Shown piece by piece: positions 49,364 to 57,959 of a DNA stretch of 64,000 nt. Position 1 is the stretch's first letter, and every line of letters begins with the position of its first letter. A program made the position numbers and the translations under genes. The notes under the pieces are model-generated. The model ran no database searches. It was given only the letters and a program-made list of their open reading frames with translations, and had not been told where the DNA came from. This stretch comes from JBBDMX01 sp040878035 (GTDB taxonomy: Bacteria; Planctomycetota; Phycisphaerae; Phycisphaerales; Phycisphaeraceae), in contig JBBDMX010000086.1 in NCBI GenBank assembly GCA_040878035.1, positions 1-64,000 on the forward strand, read 5' to 3'.

Positions 49364-50038
49364 TCATTCGTGCCCTGGCGCCAGGAACGCGCGAAGTCTT
49401 TGGCGCATGAGGCGCGTCGCTTTTCCACGGTGGCTCAATGCATTCTTGTGCTGGGGCTCAAGCTCCGCGGTGGTCTTGCCCAACTCGGGAATCAGGAACA
49501 GCGGATCGTAGCCAAAGCCGTTGCCCCCGCGGCCGCGATGGGGTTGGGACGGGTCGGCAGCTTCCTGCGGTAGCAGGATGCGACCTTCGACCGTGCCGCA
49601 AACGATGATCGGCTGGGCCAAACCCGGACCCGCCAGCGCCATCGCGCAGACGAACCGGGCGGTGCGCCGCTCGATGGGCACACTCGCCAGGCGCTCCAGC
49701 AGCAGGCGATTGTTGGCCGGATCGACAACGCTGCGCGGCCCATCGACGCCGGCATAGCGCGCACTGCGCACGCCCGGCGCGCCGCCCAGCGCATCGACCG
49801 CCAACCCGCTGTCGTCCGCCAGGCACAGCATGCCCGTCGCCTGGGCATAGTGACGGGCCTTCTTGACCGCGTTGCCTTCGAACGTCGCCGCATCTTCGAC
49901 CGGCTCGGTTACGTGACGTTCCAAGTGTGACAGGTCGAGCCATTCGATGGGCAAACCGTCGCGGTCTGCACCATGGGCCAGCACCGCACGAATCTCCTGC
50001 ACCTTATGTGGGTTGCCCGTGGCGATCAGCAGTTTCAT
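49364..50038 (-). CDS. rdgB: XTP/dITP diphosphatase (RdgB/HAM1)
   Basis: Removes non-canonical purine nucleotides from the pool. The 224-residue chain begins LLIATGNPHKVQEIRAVL (SxNxGKxxE-like motif), has TFEGNAVKKARHYAQATGM, LADDSGLAVDALGGAPGVRS, ARYAGVDGP and GGNGFGYDPLFLIPELGKT, all HAM1 signatures, with SHRGKATRLMRQRL at the end. GAGGTGG precedes ATG 50038. The ATGA overlap at 50035 couples it to the GH95 gene upstream, an odd pairing for a house-cleaning enzyme. Confidence 0.9.
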   Translation of the reverse strand: MKLLIATGNPHKVQEIRAVLAHGADRDGLPIEWLDLSHLERHVTEPVEDAATFEGNAVKKARHYAQATGMLCLADDSGLAVDALGGAPGVRSARYAGVDGPRSVVDPANNRLLLERLASVPIERRTARFVCAMALAGPGLAQPIIVCGTVEGRILLPQEAADPSQPHRGRGGNGFGYDPLFLIPELGKTTAELEPQHKNALSHRGKATRLMRQRLRAFLAPGHE

Positions 50039-52392
50039 CGTGTAACCACCTCGCATTGGCTCATGGCGTCAAGCTTAAGCGTGATGACGCCGCCCGATGG
50101 CTGCTCGACGGGGCGCTCGTTGCCATTGACGCTGACGCGACGGATGCGGCAGGCGCGTGGCAGGCGCAGGCGAAAGGTGCCGGCGCGATCCGGGCAAAGC
50201 TGTGCCCAGGTCATACGGCCGGCTTTCCACTGGACGCTGACGGTGACGCCGCCGCGGGCGCGCAGGCCGGTGAAGCGACCGTCGGGCCAGGCCGGGGGCA
50301 GCGCCGGCAGCAGCGCGATTTCGCCGGCGTGCGACTGGAGCAGCATCTCGGCGATCCCGGCCGTGCCGCCGAAGTTGCCGTCGATCTGGAACGGCGGGTG
50401 ATCGTCGAACAGGTTGGGCAGCGTGCTCTTGCGCAGCAGATTGACCAGCATGGCGTGCGCCCGGCGCGGTTCGAGCAGGCGTGCCCAATGGTTGACGATC
50501 CACGCGGCGCTCCAGCCGGTGTGTCCGCCGCCATGGGCCAGGCGATGCTCCAGGGTCGCCTTAGCCGCGCGGGCAAGCTCCGGCGTACCGCGCGGCGTGA
50601 TCTGCGTCCCCGGATGCAGGCCGAACAGGTGCGAGATGTGCCGGTGCCCCGGCTCTATCTCGTCATAGTCCTGCGGCCACTCCTGAAGGCGGCCGGTGCG
50701 GCTGATCGCCATCGGCGGCAGCCGATGGCGCGCCGCTTCCAGCTTGCGTACCCACGCGCGATCCACACCCAACTGCCGCGCCGCGTCAATCGTGTGGTTG
50801 AACAACTCGGTGAGAATCTGGTTGTCCATGGTGCAGCCCATAGCCAGATGGCCGACCGTGCCGTCGGGCAGTCCATAGGCGTTCTCGGGCGATGACGACG
50901 GGCCGCAAAGCAGCCGGCCATGCTCATCCCCGACCAGGAAATCCAGGAAGAAGCGAGCGGCGTCTTTCATGAGCGGATATGCCAAGTCGCGCAGGAACGC
51001 GCGGTCGCCACCGTAGAGGTAGTGCTCCCAAAGGTGGTCGCAGAGCCACGCGCCGCCCATGGGCCACAGACCGCAGGTGGCGCTGTCGCCGGGCACGGTG
51101 AAGCCCCAGATATCGGCGATGTGATGTTGCACCCAGCCGCGGCACCGGTAGTGCACGCGCGCCGTGCGCCGGCCGTGCCGGGCGATCATCTTCATCCAGT
51201 CGAACAGCGGCTCGGTCAACTCGCCAAGCCCGCACACCTCGGCCGGCCAATAGTTCATCTGGAGATTGATGTTGGTATGGAGGTCGCTGTTCCAAGGTGG
51301 TGTAAAGCCGTCGGCCCAGATGCCCTGGAGGTTAGCCGGCAGCGTGCCGGGCCGGCTACAGGAGATCAGCAGGTACCGGCCGAAGTGGAAATAGAGGCTG
51401 GTGAGGCCGGGGTCGTCGCCGCCGGCGCGCAGGCGCTGGAGACGCTGGTCGGTAGGCAGTCGGTCGAGTTTGCGCTGCGATGCGGCATTGCCGCCGGTTA
51501 ACTCCAGGTCAACGCGATTGAACCAACGCTGGTGATCGGCGATGTGCGCCTGGCGAATGACGTCCAGGCTGCGCGACGAGGCCCGGCGAAGCATGGCCGC
51601 GGTCAAACGCCGTGGATCGCCGCCGCGATAGTCCGAGTCGGCGACAAGCAGGATGGTCAGGGCGTCAGCCTTTTCGACGGCCAGCCGATCGGCGCCGGCG
51701 ATGATGCGGCCGCCCTGGGGGATCACGTGCAGCCGCGAGGCAAAGCCCACACCATGAGCGCCGCACTGGCCGGTCAGTAGAAGCTGATCCTTGCCGATGC
51801 GGCGCGTCTGGGCATCGAGCTGGCGGTAAAGGTTGACTAAAACGCTGATCATGCCCGGTCGATCGCAGGTCAGCCGCACCACCAGGGCGCGATCGACCGC
51901 GCTGATGAAGCATTCGCGGGTGAAGGTGGCGGAGCCGAAGCGGTAGCGCACGGTGGCGACGGCGCGGGCCAGATCCAGTTCGCGGCGATAGGCGGTGACC
52001 GATGCGGTTGCGCGCCGCTGGCCCCCGCTCCGGCCCCAGCCCCGGACGGCGCCGACCTGATGCGTGAAATGCATCTGGAGGTCTGCCAGCATCTGATAGG
52101 GCTGAAGTCGATTGGGCGCCCCCATCATCGTGGCTTGGGCCAACTCCAGCGCCGCGGCGGGTTGGCCTTCCAGCAGCAGGCGGCGCACTTGCTCAAGATG
52201 CTCGGCCGCCAGGGGATTGTTCGGATCGGCCGGGTCACGCGCCCAGAGCGAGTCGAGATTCAGTTGCAGGCGGTCATCCGTCGGGTGGCCAAAGACCATC
52301 GCGCCCAACGCGCCATTCCCCAGCGGCAAAGCCTCATTCCACGACTCAGTCCGACTCGGATCGGTGTACCACAGCGTCAACGGTTTTGTCAT
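50035..52392 (-). CDS. GH95 alpha-L-fucosidase (or alpha-galactosidase)
   Basis: 785 residues. N-terminal beta domain: LWYTDPSRTESWNEALPLGN, GALGAMVFGHPTDDRLQLNL, then MLADLQMHFTHQVG. The (alpha/alpha)6 barrel has NLQGIWADGFTPPWNSDLHT and NINLQMNYWPAEVCGLGELT, then LLCGPSSSPENAYGLPDG with the catalytic acid Glu, GRLQEWPQDYDEIEPGHRHI and PFQIDGNFGGTAGIAEMLLQ. These match GH95 inverting 1,2-alpha-L-fucosidases; some members act on galactosides. No signal peptide is seen, so a cytoplasmic or unusually exported enzyme. GGAG precedes the ATG. Divergent from glgB; rdgB overlaps its stop. Confidence 0.88.
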   Translation of the reverse strand: MTKPLTLWYTDPSRTESWNEALPLGNGALGAMVFGHPTDDRLQLNLDSLWARDPADPNNPLAAEHLEQVRRLLLEGQPAAALELAQATMMGAPNRLQPYQMLADLQMHFTHQVGAVRGWGRSGGQRRATASVTAYRRELDLARAVATVRYRFGSATFTRECFISAVDRALVVRLTCDRPGMISVLVNLYRQLDAQTRRIGKDQLLLTGQCGAHGVGFASRLHVIPQGGRIIAGADRLAVEKADALTILLVADSDYRGGDPRRLTAAMLRRASSRSLDVIRQAHIADHQRWFNRVDLELTGGNAASQRKLDRLPTDQRLQRLRAGGDDPGLTSLYFHFGRYLLISCSRPGTLPANLQGIWADGFTPPWNSDLHTNINLQMNYWPAEVCGLGELTEPLFDWMKMIARHGRRTARVHYRCRGWVQHHIADIWGFTVPGDSATCGLWPMGGAWLCDHLWEHYLYGGDRAFLRDLAYPLMKDAARFFLDFLVGDEHGRLLCGPSSSPENAYGLPDGTVGHLAMGCTMDNQILTELFNHTIDAARQLGVDRAWVRKLEAARHRLPPMAISRTGRLQEWPQDYDEIEPGHRHISHLFGLHPGTQITPRGTPELARAAKATLEHRLAHGGGHTGWSAAWIVNHWARLLEPRRAHAMLVNLLRKSTLPNLFDDHPPFQIDGNFGGTAGIAEMLLQSHAGEIALLPALPPAWPDGRFTGLRARGGVTVSVQWKAGRMTWAQLCPDRAGTFRLRLPRACRIRRVSVNGNERPVEQPSGGVITLKLDAMSQCEVVTR

Positions 52393-52472
52393 GGCATCTC
52401 CAGGGCGGCCATCTTAGCGAGGGCTCGGCGTGGTCGCGGACTGTCCCTCGAAAGGCGTGCTATCCTTCTGAT

Positions 52473-54524
52473 ATGGCCCTATCGCATGCATCGCAATCGC
52501 AACCCGACGGCGCCGGTTTGATCCAACACGACCCCTGGCTCGAACAGCATCGCCAGGTTCTCAAGGATCGCTTTGCCCACATCCAGCGCGTGCGGCAGCA
52601 GTTCGACGCCACGGGCGGGCTGGCGGGTGACATCAGCAGGGGTGACCACTACCTGGGCTTCAACCGGGGCGAGCACCAAGGCGAGCCGGGCGTCTGGTAT
52701 CGCGAGTGGGCGCCGGGCGCCAATTATCTGGGCCTGATCGGCGACTTTAACCAATGGGACCGCGGATCGCACCCGCTGGCCCGCGACGGCTTTGGCGTGT
52801 GGTCGATCTTCCTGCCCGATGCTCAATACAAGGATCGCCTCGTGCACGAGGGCCGGGTCAAGGTCCACGTCGGCTCAGGCCTGGGCGGCATGGATCGCAT
52901 CCCCGCCTACATCAAGCGCGTCACCCAGGTGCCCAATGGCCCCGACTTCGTCGGCCACTACTGGAACGCGCCGCAGCCTTACCACTGGCAGCACCAATCG
53001 CCCAAGCTCGACGGCGGCCTGCGCATCTACGAAGCCCACGTCGGCATGGCGCAGGAGGAGGGCAAAGTCGGCTCCTTCGACGAATTCCGCACTAACGTGC
53101 TGCCGCACATCAAGGATCTGGGCTACAACGCCATCCAGCTCATGGCTATCCAGGAGCATCCCTACTACGGCAGCTTCGGCTACCACGTGAGTAATCTCTA
53201 CGCCGTGTCCAGCCGGTTCGGTACGCCCGATCAGCTCAAGCAACTGCTCGATGCCGCCCATGGTCTGGGCCTGCGCGTGATCATGGACATCGTGCATAGT
53301 CACATGGTCACGAACGTGCACGAGGGGCTCAACCAATTCGACGGGACGGACCACCAATACTTCCACGCCGGGCCGCGCGGGCAGCATGTTGCGTGGGATT
53401 CGCTCTGTTACGACTACCGCAAGTGGGAGGTGCTGCGCCTGCTCCTGTCCAACTGCCGCTTCTGGCTGGAGGAATACCGCTTCGACGGCTTCCGCTTCGA
53501 CGGCGTGACCAGCATGATGTACGTCGATCACGGCCTTGGCAGAACCTTCACCCGTTACGACGACTACTTCAGCCCCAACGTCGATTGGGACGCGCTGGCG
53601 TACCTGACGTTGGCCACCGACACCATTCACGCCGTGCGGCCCGATGCACACTGCATCGCCGAGGACGTCAGCGGCATGCCCGGCCTGGCGCGGCCGACCA
53701 AGGAAGGCGGCTTGGGCTTTGACTACCGCCTGGCCATGGGCATCCCCGACTACTGGATCAAGACCCTCAAGGAAAAGGCCGACGAGAAGTGGAACATGGG
53801 GGAGATCTACAGCACGCTGCTCAATCGCCGCTGGCAGGAGAAGCATGTCGGCTATGCCGAAAGCCACGACCAGGCCCTGGTAGGCGACAAGACCCTGGCC
53901 TTCTGGCTCATGGACAACAAAATGTACACCGACATGAGCAAGCTGCGGCAGGATATCGTCGTGGCCCGCGGCGTCGCCCTGCACAAGATGATCCGCCTGA
54001 TCACCTTCAGCTTGGGCGGCGAGGGATACCTCAACTTCATGGGCAACGAATTCGGCCACCCCGAGTGGATCGACTTCCCCCGTCCTGGCAACAACTATTC
54101 CTATCACTTTGCCCGTCGGCAGTGGAGCCTGATCCGGCAGGAGCACCTGCGCTACAAGGGACTCAACGATTTCGACCGCGCGATGCAGAAACTGGACATT
54201 GATCACCACCTCCTCGAGGACAAGTTCGTCGAGCAACTGGCCCTGCACGAGGACACTCGACAACTGATCTATCGCCGCGGGCCGCTGGTCTTCGCCTTCA
54301 ACTTCCACGCGCACGAGTCGTACACGGGCTTGCGCATTCCCGTGCCCGACCGCTGCGACTACCGCGTGCTGCTCAACACCGACGACCCGGAGTTCGAGGG
54401 CCAGGGGCTGGTCGCCGGCGACACGCATTTTCCCTGGCAAAGCGTGCCGATGTACGGGCGCGAGCAGTCGCTACAGATCTATCTCCCGGCGCGTAGCGCC
54501 CTGGTGCTGGCGCCGGTAGGATGA
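52473..54524 (+). CDS. glgB: 1,4-alpha-glucan branching enzyme, eukaryote-type (GH13_8)
   Basis: 683 residues. It introduces alpha-1,6 branches into glycogen. WYREWAPGANYLGLIGDFNQ (about 75-94) is the CBM48 domain, GLRIYEAHVGMAQEEGKVGS begins the barrel, then FGYHVSNLYAVSSRFGTPDQ, VIMDIVHSHMVTNV, FRFDGVTSMMYVDHG with the catalytic nucleophile Asp, CIAEDVSGMPGLARPTKEG with the acid Glu, YAESHDQALVGDKT, and MGNEFGHPEWIDFPRPGNNY. The VTSMMY, GMPGLARP and IDFPRPGNN wording is closer to animal/fungal GBE1 than to E. coli GlgB. ATG 52473 begins the homology. No other glycogen gene adjoins. Confidence 0.9.
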   Translation: MALSHASQSQPDGAGLIQHDPWLEQHRQVLKDRFAHIQRVRQQFDATGGLAGDISRGDHYLGFNRGEHQGEPGVWYREWAPGANYLGLIGDFNQWDRGSHPLARDGFGVWSIFLPDAQYKDRLVHEGRVKVHVGSGLGGMDRIPAYIKRVTQVPNGPDFVGHYWNAPQPYHWQHQSPKLDGGLRIYEAHVGMAQEEGKVGSFDEFRTNVLPHIKDLGYNAIQLMAIQEHPYYGSFGYHVSNLYAVSSRFGTPDQLKQLLDAAHGLGLRVIMDIVHSHMVTNVHEGLNQFDGTDHQYFHAGPRGQHVAWDSLCYDYRKWEVLRLLLSNCRFWLEEYRFDGFRFDGVTSMMYVDHGLGRTFTRYDDYFSPNVDWDALAYLTLATDTIHAVRPDAHCIAEDVSGMPGLARPTKEGGLGFDYRLAMGIPDYWIKTLKEKADEKWNMGEIYSTLLNRRWQEKHVGYAESHDQALVGDKTLAFWLMDNKMYTDMSKLRQDIVVARGVALHKMIRLITFSLGGEGYLNFMGNEFGHPEWIDFPRPGNNYSYHFARRQWSLIRQEHLRYKGLNDFDRAMQKLDIDHHLLEDKFVEQLALHEDTRQLIYRRGPLVFAFNFHAHESYTGLRIPVPDRCDYRVLLNTDDPEFEGQGLVAGDTHFPWQSVPMYGREQSLQIYLPARSALVLAPVG

Positions 54525-54545
54525 TTTCCGACTTAGCGCTCTCTA

Positions 54546-54635
54546 CGCCGACGCTGAGTCCGCCAAGCGTCTGGTATCTGGCGCGTGAATGACTGGCGCG
54601 TGAGTACCAGACGCTTGGCAGCCTCAGCGTCGGCG
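54546..54635. repeat. Inverted pair of REP-like palindromes
   Basis: CGCCGACGCTGAGTCCGCCA...GCGTCTGGTA (54546-54576) and TACCAGACGCTTGGCAGCCT...CAGCGTCGGCG (54605-54635) are reverse complements of each other across 28 bases, forming one long hairpin after glgB and before murC. Confidence 0.85.
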
Positions 54636-54705
54636 TGAGCTATTTCTTTACACCCGCGTCCCGCCCCCTGCCGATGATTCCTGCACGCGACGCAGGAGTA
54701 CAATC

Positions 54706-56220
54706 ATGACCATGGTGATGCACGAACCGACCTGTCCGCAGGGCGCGACTTCCCTCACGCCCCGCCGCCTGTCCAACCAGCCCTTGGAACTGGCGGGCAA
54801 ACGCGTGCATTTCGTGGGCATCGGCGGGTCGGGCATGTCCGGCCTGGCGCGCATCGCCCAGCACGCCGGCGCCGCCTGCACCGGCAGCGACCTGGACAAC
54901 TCGACCCTCATCGAATCGCTCCAGCACGACGGCTTTGCCGTCACGCTGCGGCAAACCACCGAGTCGGTCCCCGCCCAGTGCGACCTGCTGGTCATTTCCG
55001 CCGCCATCAAGGCCGATCACCCCGAGGTGCTCGAAGCCCGCCGCCGCGGCATCGAAGTGATCAAGTACGCTCAGATGCTCGGCCGGCTCATGATCGGCCG
55101 CACCGGCGTCGCCGTCGCCGGCACCCACGGCAAGTCCTCCACCACCAGCATGCTCAGCCACGTGCTCATCCAGGCCGGCCTGGACCCGTCCGTCATCGTC
55201 GGCGCCACCTGCAAGCAGATTGGCGGCGGGGCACGCAGCAGCAGCATCGCCCCCGGAAGCCCCGGAAGCCCCGGTCACCCTGGAAGCCCGGGCGGCATCC
55301 TCGTCGCCGAGGCCTGCGAGTACGACCGATCCTTCCACAACTTCAATCCCACCCACGCTGTGATCCTCAACGTCGAGGCCGACCACTTGGACATCTATAA
55401 GTCGCTGGAGGAGGTCGTCGAGTCGTTTGCCGTGTTTGCCCGCAAGCTCAACGATCTTCCCCCTCAGGCCGGCGCGACGCTTTTGATCAACCACGAGATG
55501 CCGCACCGCCTGACGATCACCGCGGGTCTGAACTGCCAGGTCCAGACCATCGGCTTTGCCCCGCAGGCGGACTGGCGGGTCGAGGTCAGCGGGGCGGCGT
55601 GCCCCTCGGTGAAGCTGTTGTACCACAGCCAGGTGCGCGCGGAGTGGAAGTCGCCGATGCCCGGCGAGCACATGGCGTACAACGCCGCCGCCGCCGCCGT
55701 GCTGGCGTCGCAACTGGGCACGCCCTGGGATGCCATCGTCCGCGGCATCGAGTCCTTCGCCGGGCTCGATCGCCGCATGCAGCACTTGGGCCAGCGCGAC
55801 GTCGGCGGCCAACGCATCACCGTCGTCGACGACTACGGCCACCATCCGACCGAAGTCGACACCACCCTCCGCGCCCTGCGCCGCCATTACGAACCCAAGC
55901 GGCTCATCTGCGTCTTTCAGCCGCACCAGCACAGCCGCACGCGATTTCTAATGAACGAGTTTGCCTCCAGTTTCAGCGAGGCCGACATCGTGATTGTGCC
56001 GGACATTTATTTCGTGCGCGACAGCGAGCAGGAGCGCCAGGCCGTGACCGCCGCCGACCTGGTGGATCGCCTGCGTCAGCGCGGCAAGGCGGCGATGCAC
56101 CTCTACCCCTTCGAAGCCATCGTCGAGCAACTAGAGGTCATCACCCGCGACGGCGACTTGGTAGTCACCATGGGCGCCGGCGACGTGTGGAAAATCGGTA
56201 CCGCATTCCTGAAGAGTTGA
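54706..56220 (+). CDS. murC: UDP-N-acetylmuramate--L-alanine ligase
   Basis: First amino acid ligase of peptidoglycan synthesis, 504 residues. KRVHFVGIGGSGMSGLARIA opens the UDP-binding domain, VAVAGTHGKSSTTSMLSHVL is the ATP P-loop, EACEYDRSFHNFNPTHAVIL and NVEADHLDIYKSLEEVVESF the central domain, VVDDYGHHPTEVDTTLRALR and FQPHQHSRTRFLMNEFASSF the C-terminal domain. Between the P-loop region and EACEYDRS lies a collagen-like insert (about 183-196, PGSPGSPGHPGSPGG) from tandem GGAAGCCCC units, not seen in ordinary MurC. The start at ATG 54706 has GGAG near 54690. It stands alone, not in a mur cluster. Confidence 0.93.
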   Translation: MTMVMHEPTCPQGATSLTPRRLSNQPLELAGKRVHFVGIGGSGMSGLARIAQHAGAACTGSDLDNSTLIESLQHDGFAVTLRQTTESVPAQCDLLVISAAIKADHPEVLEARRRGIEVIKYAQMLGRLMIGRTGVAVAGTHGKSSTTSMLSHVLIQAGLDPSVIVGATCKQIGGGARSSSIAPGSPGSPGHPGSPGGILVAEACEYDRSFHNFNPTHAVILNVEADHLDIYKSLEEVVESFAVFARKLNDLPPQAGATLLINHEMPHRLTITAGLNCQVQTIGFAPQADWRVEVSGAACPSVKLLYHSQVRAEWKSPMPGEHMAYNAAAAAVLASQLGTPWDAIVRGIESFAGLDRRMQHLGQRDVGGQRITVVDDYGHHPTEVDTTLRALRRHYEPKRLICVFQPHQHSRTRFLMNEFASSFSEADIVIVPDIYFVRDSEQERQAVTAADLVDRLRQRGKAAMHLYPFEAIVEQLEVITRDGDLVVTMGAGDVWKIGTAFLKS

Positions 56221-56667
56221 GCAAGCAACGCGCATACACGTTGGCAGGAAGCCCACCCAGTCCCCGAGTGGAATCCAACACCCTTTGGCCGGTTTGCCTC
56301 TGCTGAGATCGGCTGCGATGCGGTCTGGGAGGTCCGACGGGTAGTCATTGACGCGAGCGGCGAGGATAAACGCCTCGTTCACCCCGTTACCGGGCAACCA
56401 AACATGAACGACCAGGGTCCCGACATCATCGAAACCGGCCCGGCCAAGGCTGAAGCCCGTGCCCTGGATCAGGCCAAGGTGGACGCCGAACTCGAAGCCG
56501 ACGACATCCTGCACAAGGGCCGCAAGTATCCCATCGACGAAACTCCCGCGGCGTAAAAGGACTTCAACGAAGTGCTGCGAAGTATGAAAGAGGCCGGCCT
56601 GGCGAGCGAAGTCGCGCGGCTCAAGGCGCGGTTTGTGATCAAGGATGCAAAACAGTCCGGCGGATGA
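56221..56667 (+). pseudogene. Open region after murC with a small charged ORF and in-frame stop
   Basis: In the murC frame the sequence stays open without a start from 56221 (WQEAHPVPEWNPTPFGRF, DAVWEVRRVVIDASGEDKRL) through ATG 56404. From there a 50-residue ORF (MNDQGPDIIETGPAKAEARA ... KYPIDETPAA) ends at TAA 56554-56556, and the same frame resumes as KDFNEVLRSMKEAGLASEVA to TGA 56665-56667. Codon use is coding-like. The likeliest reading is one decayed gene, 5'-truncated and with a nonsense change, perhaps from the element that entered at the nearby tRNA. The second-half start is otherwise unexplained. No family recognised. Confidence 0.4.
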
Positions 56668-56733
56668 CTGAGGTGTGACATGACCGCGCCAACCGATCGT
56701 GGGGAAGTCCACTTTCGCCCCTTGCGCTCTGCG

Positions 56734-56762
56734 TTGCAGGGGTGGCAGGAGCGTGCTATGCT
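56734..56762 (+). promoter_or_regulatory. Candidate sigma-70-type promoter before tRNA-Val
   Basis: TTGCAG (56734-56739), a 17-base spacer and TATGCT (56757-56762) match a housekeeping promoter. tRNA-Val starts 183 bases downstream; the interval 56763-56944 has no ORF and could be leader or an unrecognised small RNA. Confidence 0.35.
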
Positions 56763-56944
56763 AGTATGAACTGATTCTGGGGAGACTGTCCTCATGGGGC
56801 AGCCTTGGGATGCCGGTGCGATTTGCTGGTAAGTTCGGATTCTTACTGGTATTTACAGGGATTTGACGAGCACATTTGAGTAAGCGAACACAAGCGAGAC
56901 GACTGAAACTCAAGATATTGTAAAATAGATAGTTAAGCGCATTC

Positions 56945-57018
56945 GGGCGATTAGCTCAGTTGGCTAGAGCGCACGGATCACACCCGTGAGGTCGTAGGTT
57001 CGAGTCCTATATCGCCCA
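56945..57018 (+). tRNA. tRNA-Val (anticodon CAC)
   Basis: Opens GGGCGATTAGCTCAGTTGGC and closes GGTTCGAGTCCTATATCGCCCA. Acceptor GGGCGAT/ATCGCCC, D arm, anticodon arm CACGG-ATCACAC-CCGTG with anticodon CAC (GUG codons), variable loop and T arm are intact. CCA is not encoded. A broken integrase gene follows at once, so its 3' end was probably an attachment site. Confidence 0.93.
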
Positions 57019-57143
57019 TTTTCATAACCCACCAAACCGCAATCACTTGCGGCCATGTCCTTGGAGGGCAGTGCGGCCTAAGAGCCCGGAAAGAAGACGG
57101 AATATACCGTTTTTCCATCCGGCGAACTCGAAGGAGCCGCATC

Positions 57144-57543
57144 TTGCCCAGGCTCAACGGCAACATTCCACGCTACCGCCTGCACAAGGCATCCGGTCAA
57201 GGTGTCGTTACCTTGGACGGTCGCGACATCTACTGTGGGCCGCATGGCCCCCATCAGCAAAGCTGAATATGACCGGCTGGTTGCAGAGTGGCTGGCGAAC
57301 GGACGCCGGCTGGCGGCGGCGGACAAGCCCGTGGACGATCCGCCGCTTACCGTCAACTAACTGGTGGCGGCGTTCTGGGACCACGCACAAACGTACTACC
57401 GGCGACCCGATGGCACTCCCACGTCAGAAATCGAAACCCTTCGCCAGGCAATCATTCCACTCACCCAACACTACGGCGAGACGGTGGTCAGCGGGTTCGG
57501 GCCCAGGTCGCTCAAGATGGTTCGGCAGTTCGGCATCAGATGA
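57144..57543 (+). pseudogene. Decayed tyrosine integrase, N-terminal part
   Basis: From TTG 57144 the frame reads LPRLNGNIPRYRLHKASGQG then VVTLDGRDIYCGPHG, the start of planctomycete site-specific recombinases. A one-base shift near 57250 moves the homology to a second frame: SKAEYDRLVAEWLANGRR, LTVN, TAA at 57358-57360 where Glu is expected, then LVAAFWDHAQTYYRRPDGTP, TSEIETLRQAIIPLTQHYG and FGPRSLKMVRQFGI before homology ends at 57543. The catalytic C-terminal domain (R...HxxR...Y) is absent. Lying 126 bases from the 3' end of tRNA-Val, it marks a lost integrated element. Confidence 0.7.
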
Positions 57544-57959
57544 TCGCTCGGGGGTGACCGCGTACTCCGGGCATCGCCAGGGGCGGGCCATCCTGGGGAC
57601 AGGCCCCCACCGAATCCAATGTGCATGACCCAAGGCGGCAAACGCTGGGACCCCAGAATGCCCAAGCCATGATGGTTCTGAGCTGCCGCAGAGCAATCTA
57701 CAGCCCACCTAAAGCCAGCCGCCCTGAGACCCCGCCGATAGTTGGGCAGGCCTGCACGCGATGCGTCGTGAGCGCGGAGTTGACGGAGCACTCGCGTACA
57801 GGTTAAGCTTGATGCTGAAATAAAGTTGTGGATGGCGCGTGGCGGGTGACGGCGGCCGGGCGCCGCAACGAAAAGGCAATCCGTGTTCAATTTGACCGGG
57901 ACCCGTCCCACGGACGACTGAAACTGACGATAGATCGCGCCCCCCACAGGAGCCGCTCC
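57544..57959. other. Intergenic, probable remnant of the lost element
   Basis: About 415 bases with no supported ORF, hairpin or repeat. Fragments of open frame on both strands lack homology and start sites. AGGAG at 57945-57953 belongs to the next gene. Confidence 0.4.

Noticed and set aside
52875..54440. 521-codon minus-strand ORF
   Set aside because: Shadow of the branching enzyme; Val/His-rich composition typical of antisense GC-rich frames.
54640..55932. 430-codon minus-strand ORF
   Set aside because: Antisense to murC with no motif.
1324..57360. Stop-codon reassignment (alternative genetic code)
   Set aside because: Both TAA and TGA end core genes normally (nuoH uses TAG, dapA and murC standard stops); the internal stops occur only in decayed accessory genes.
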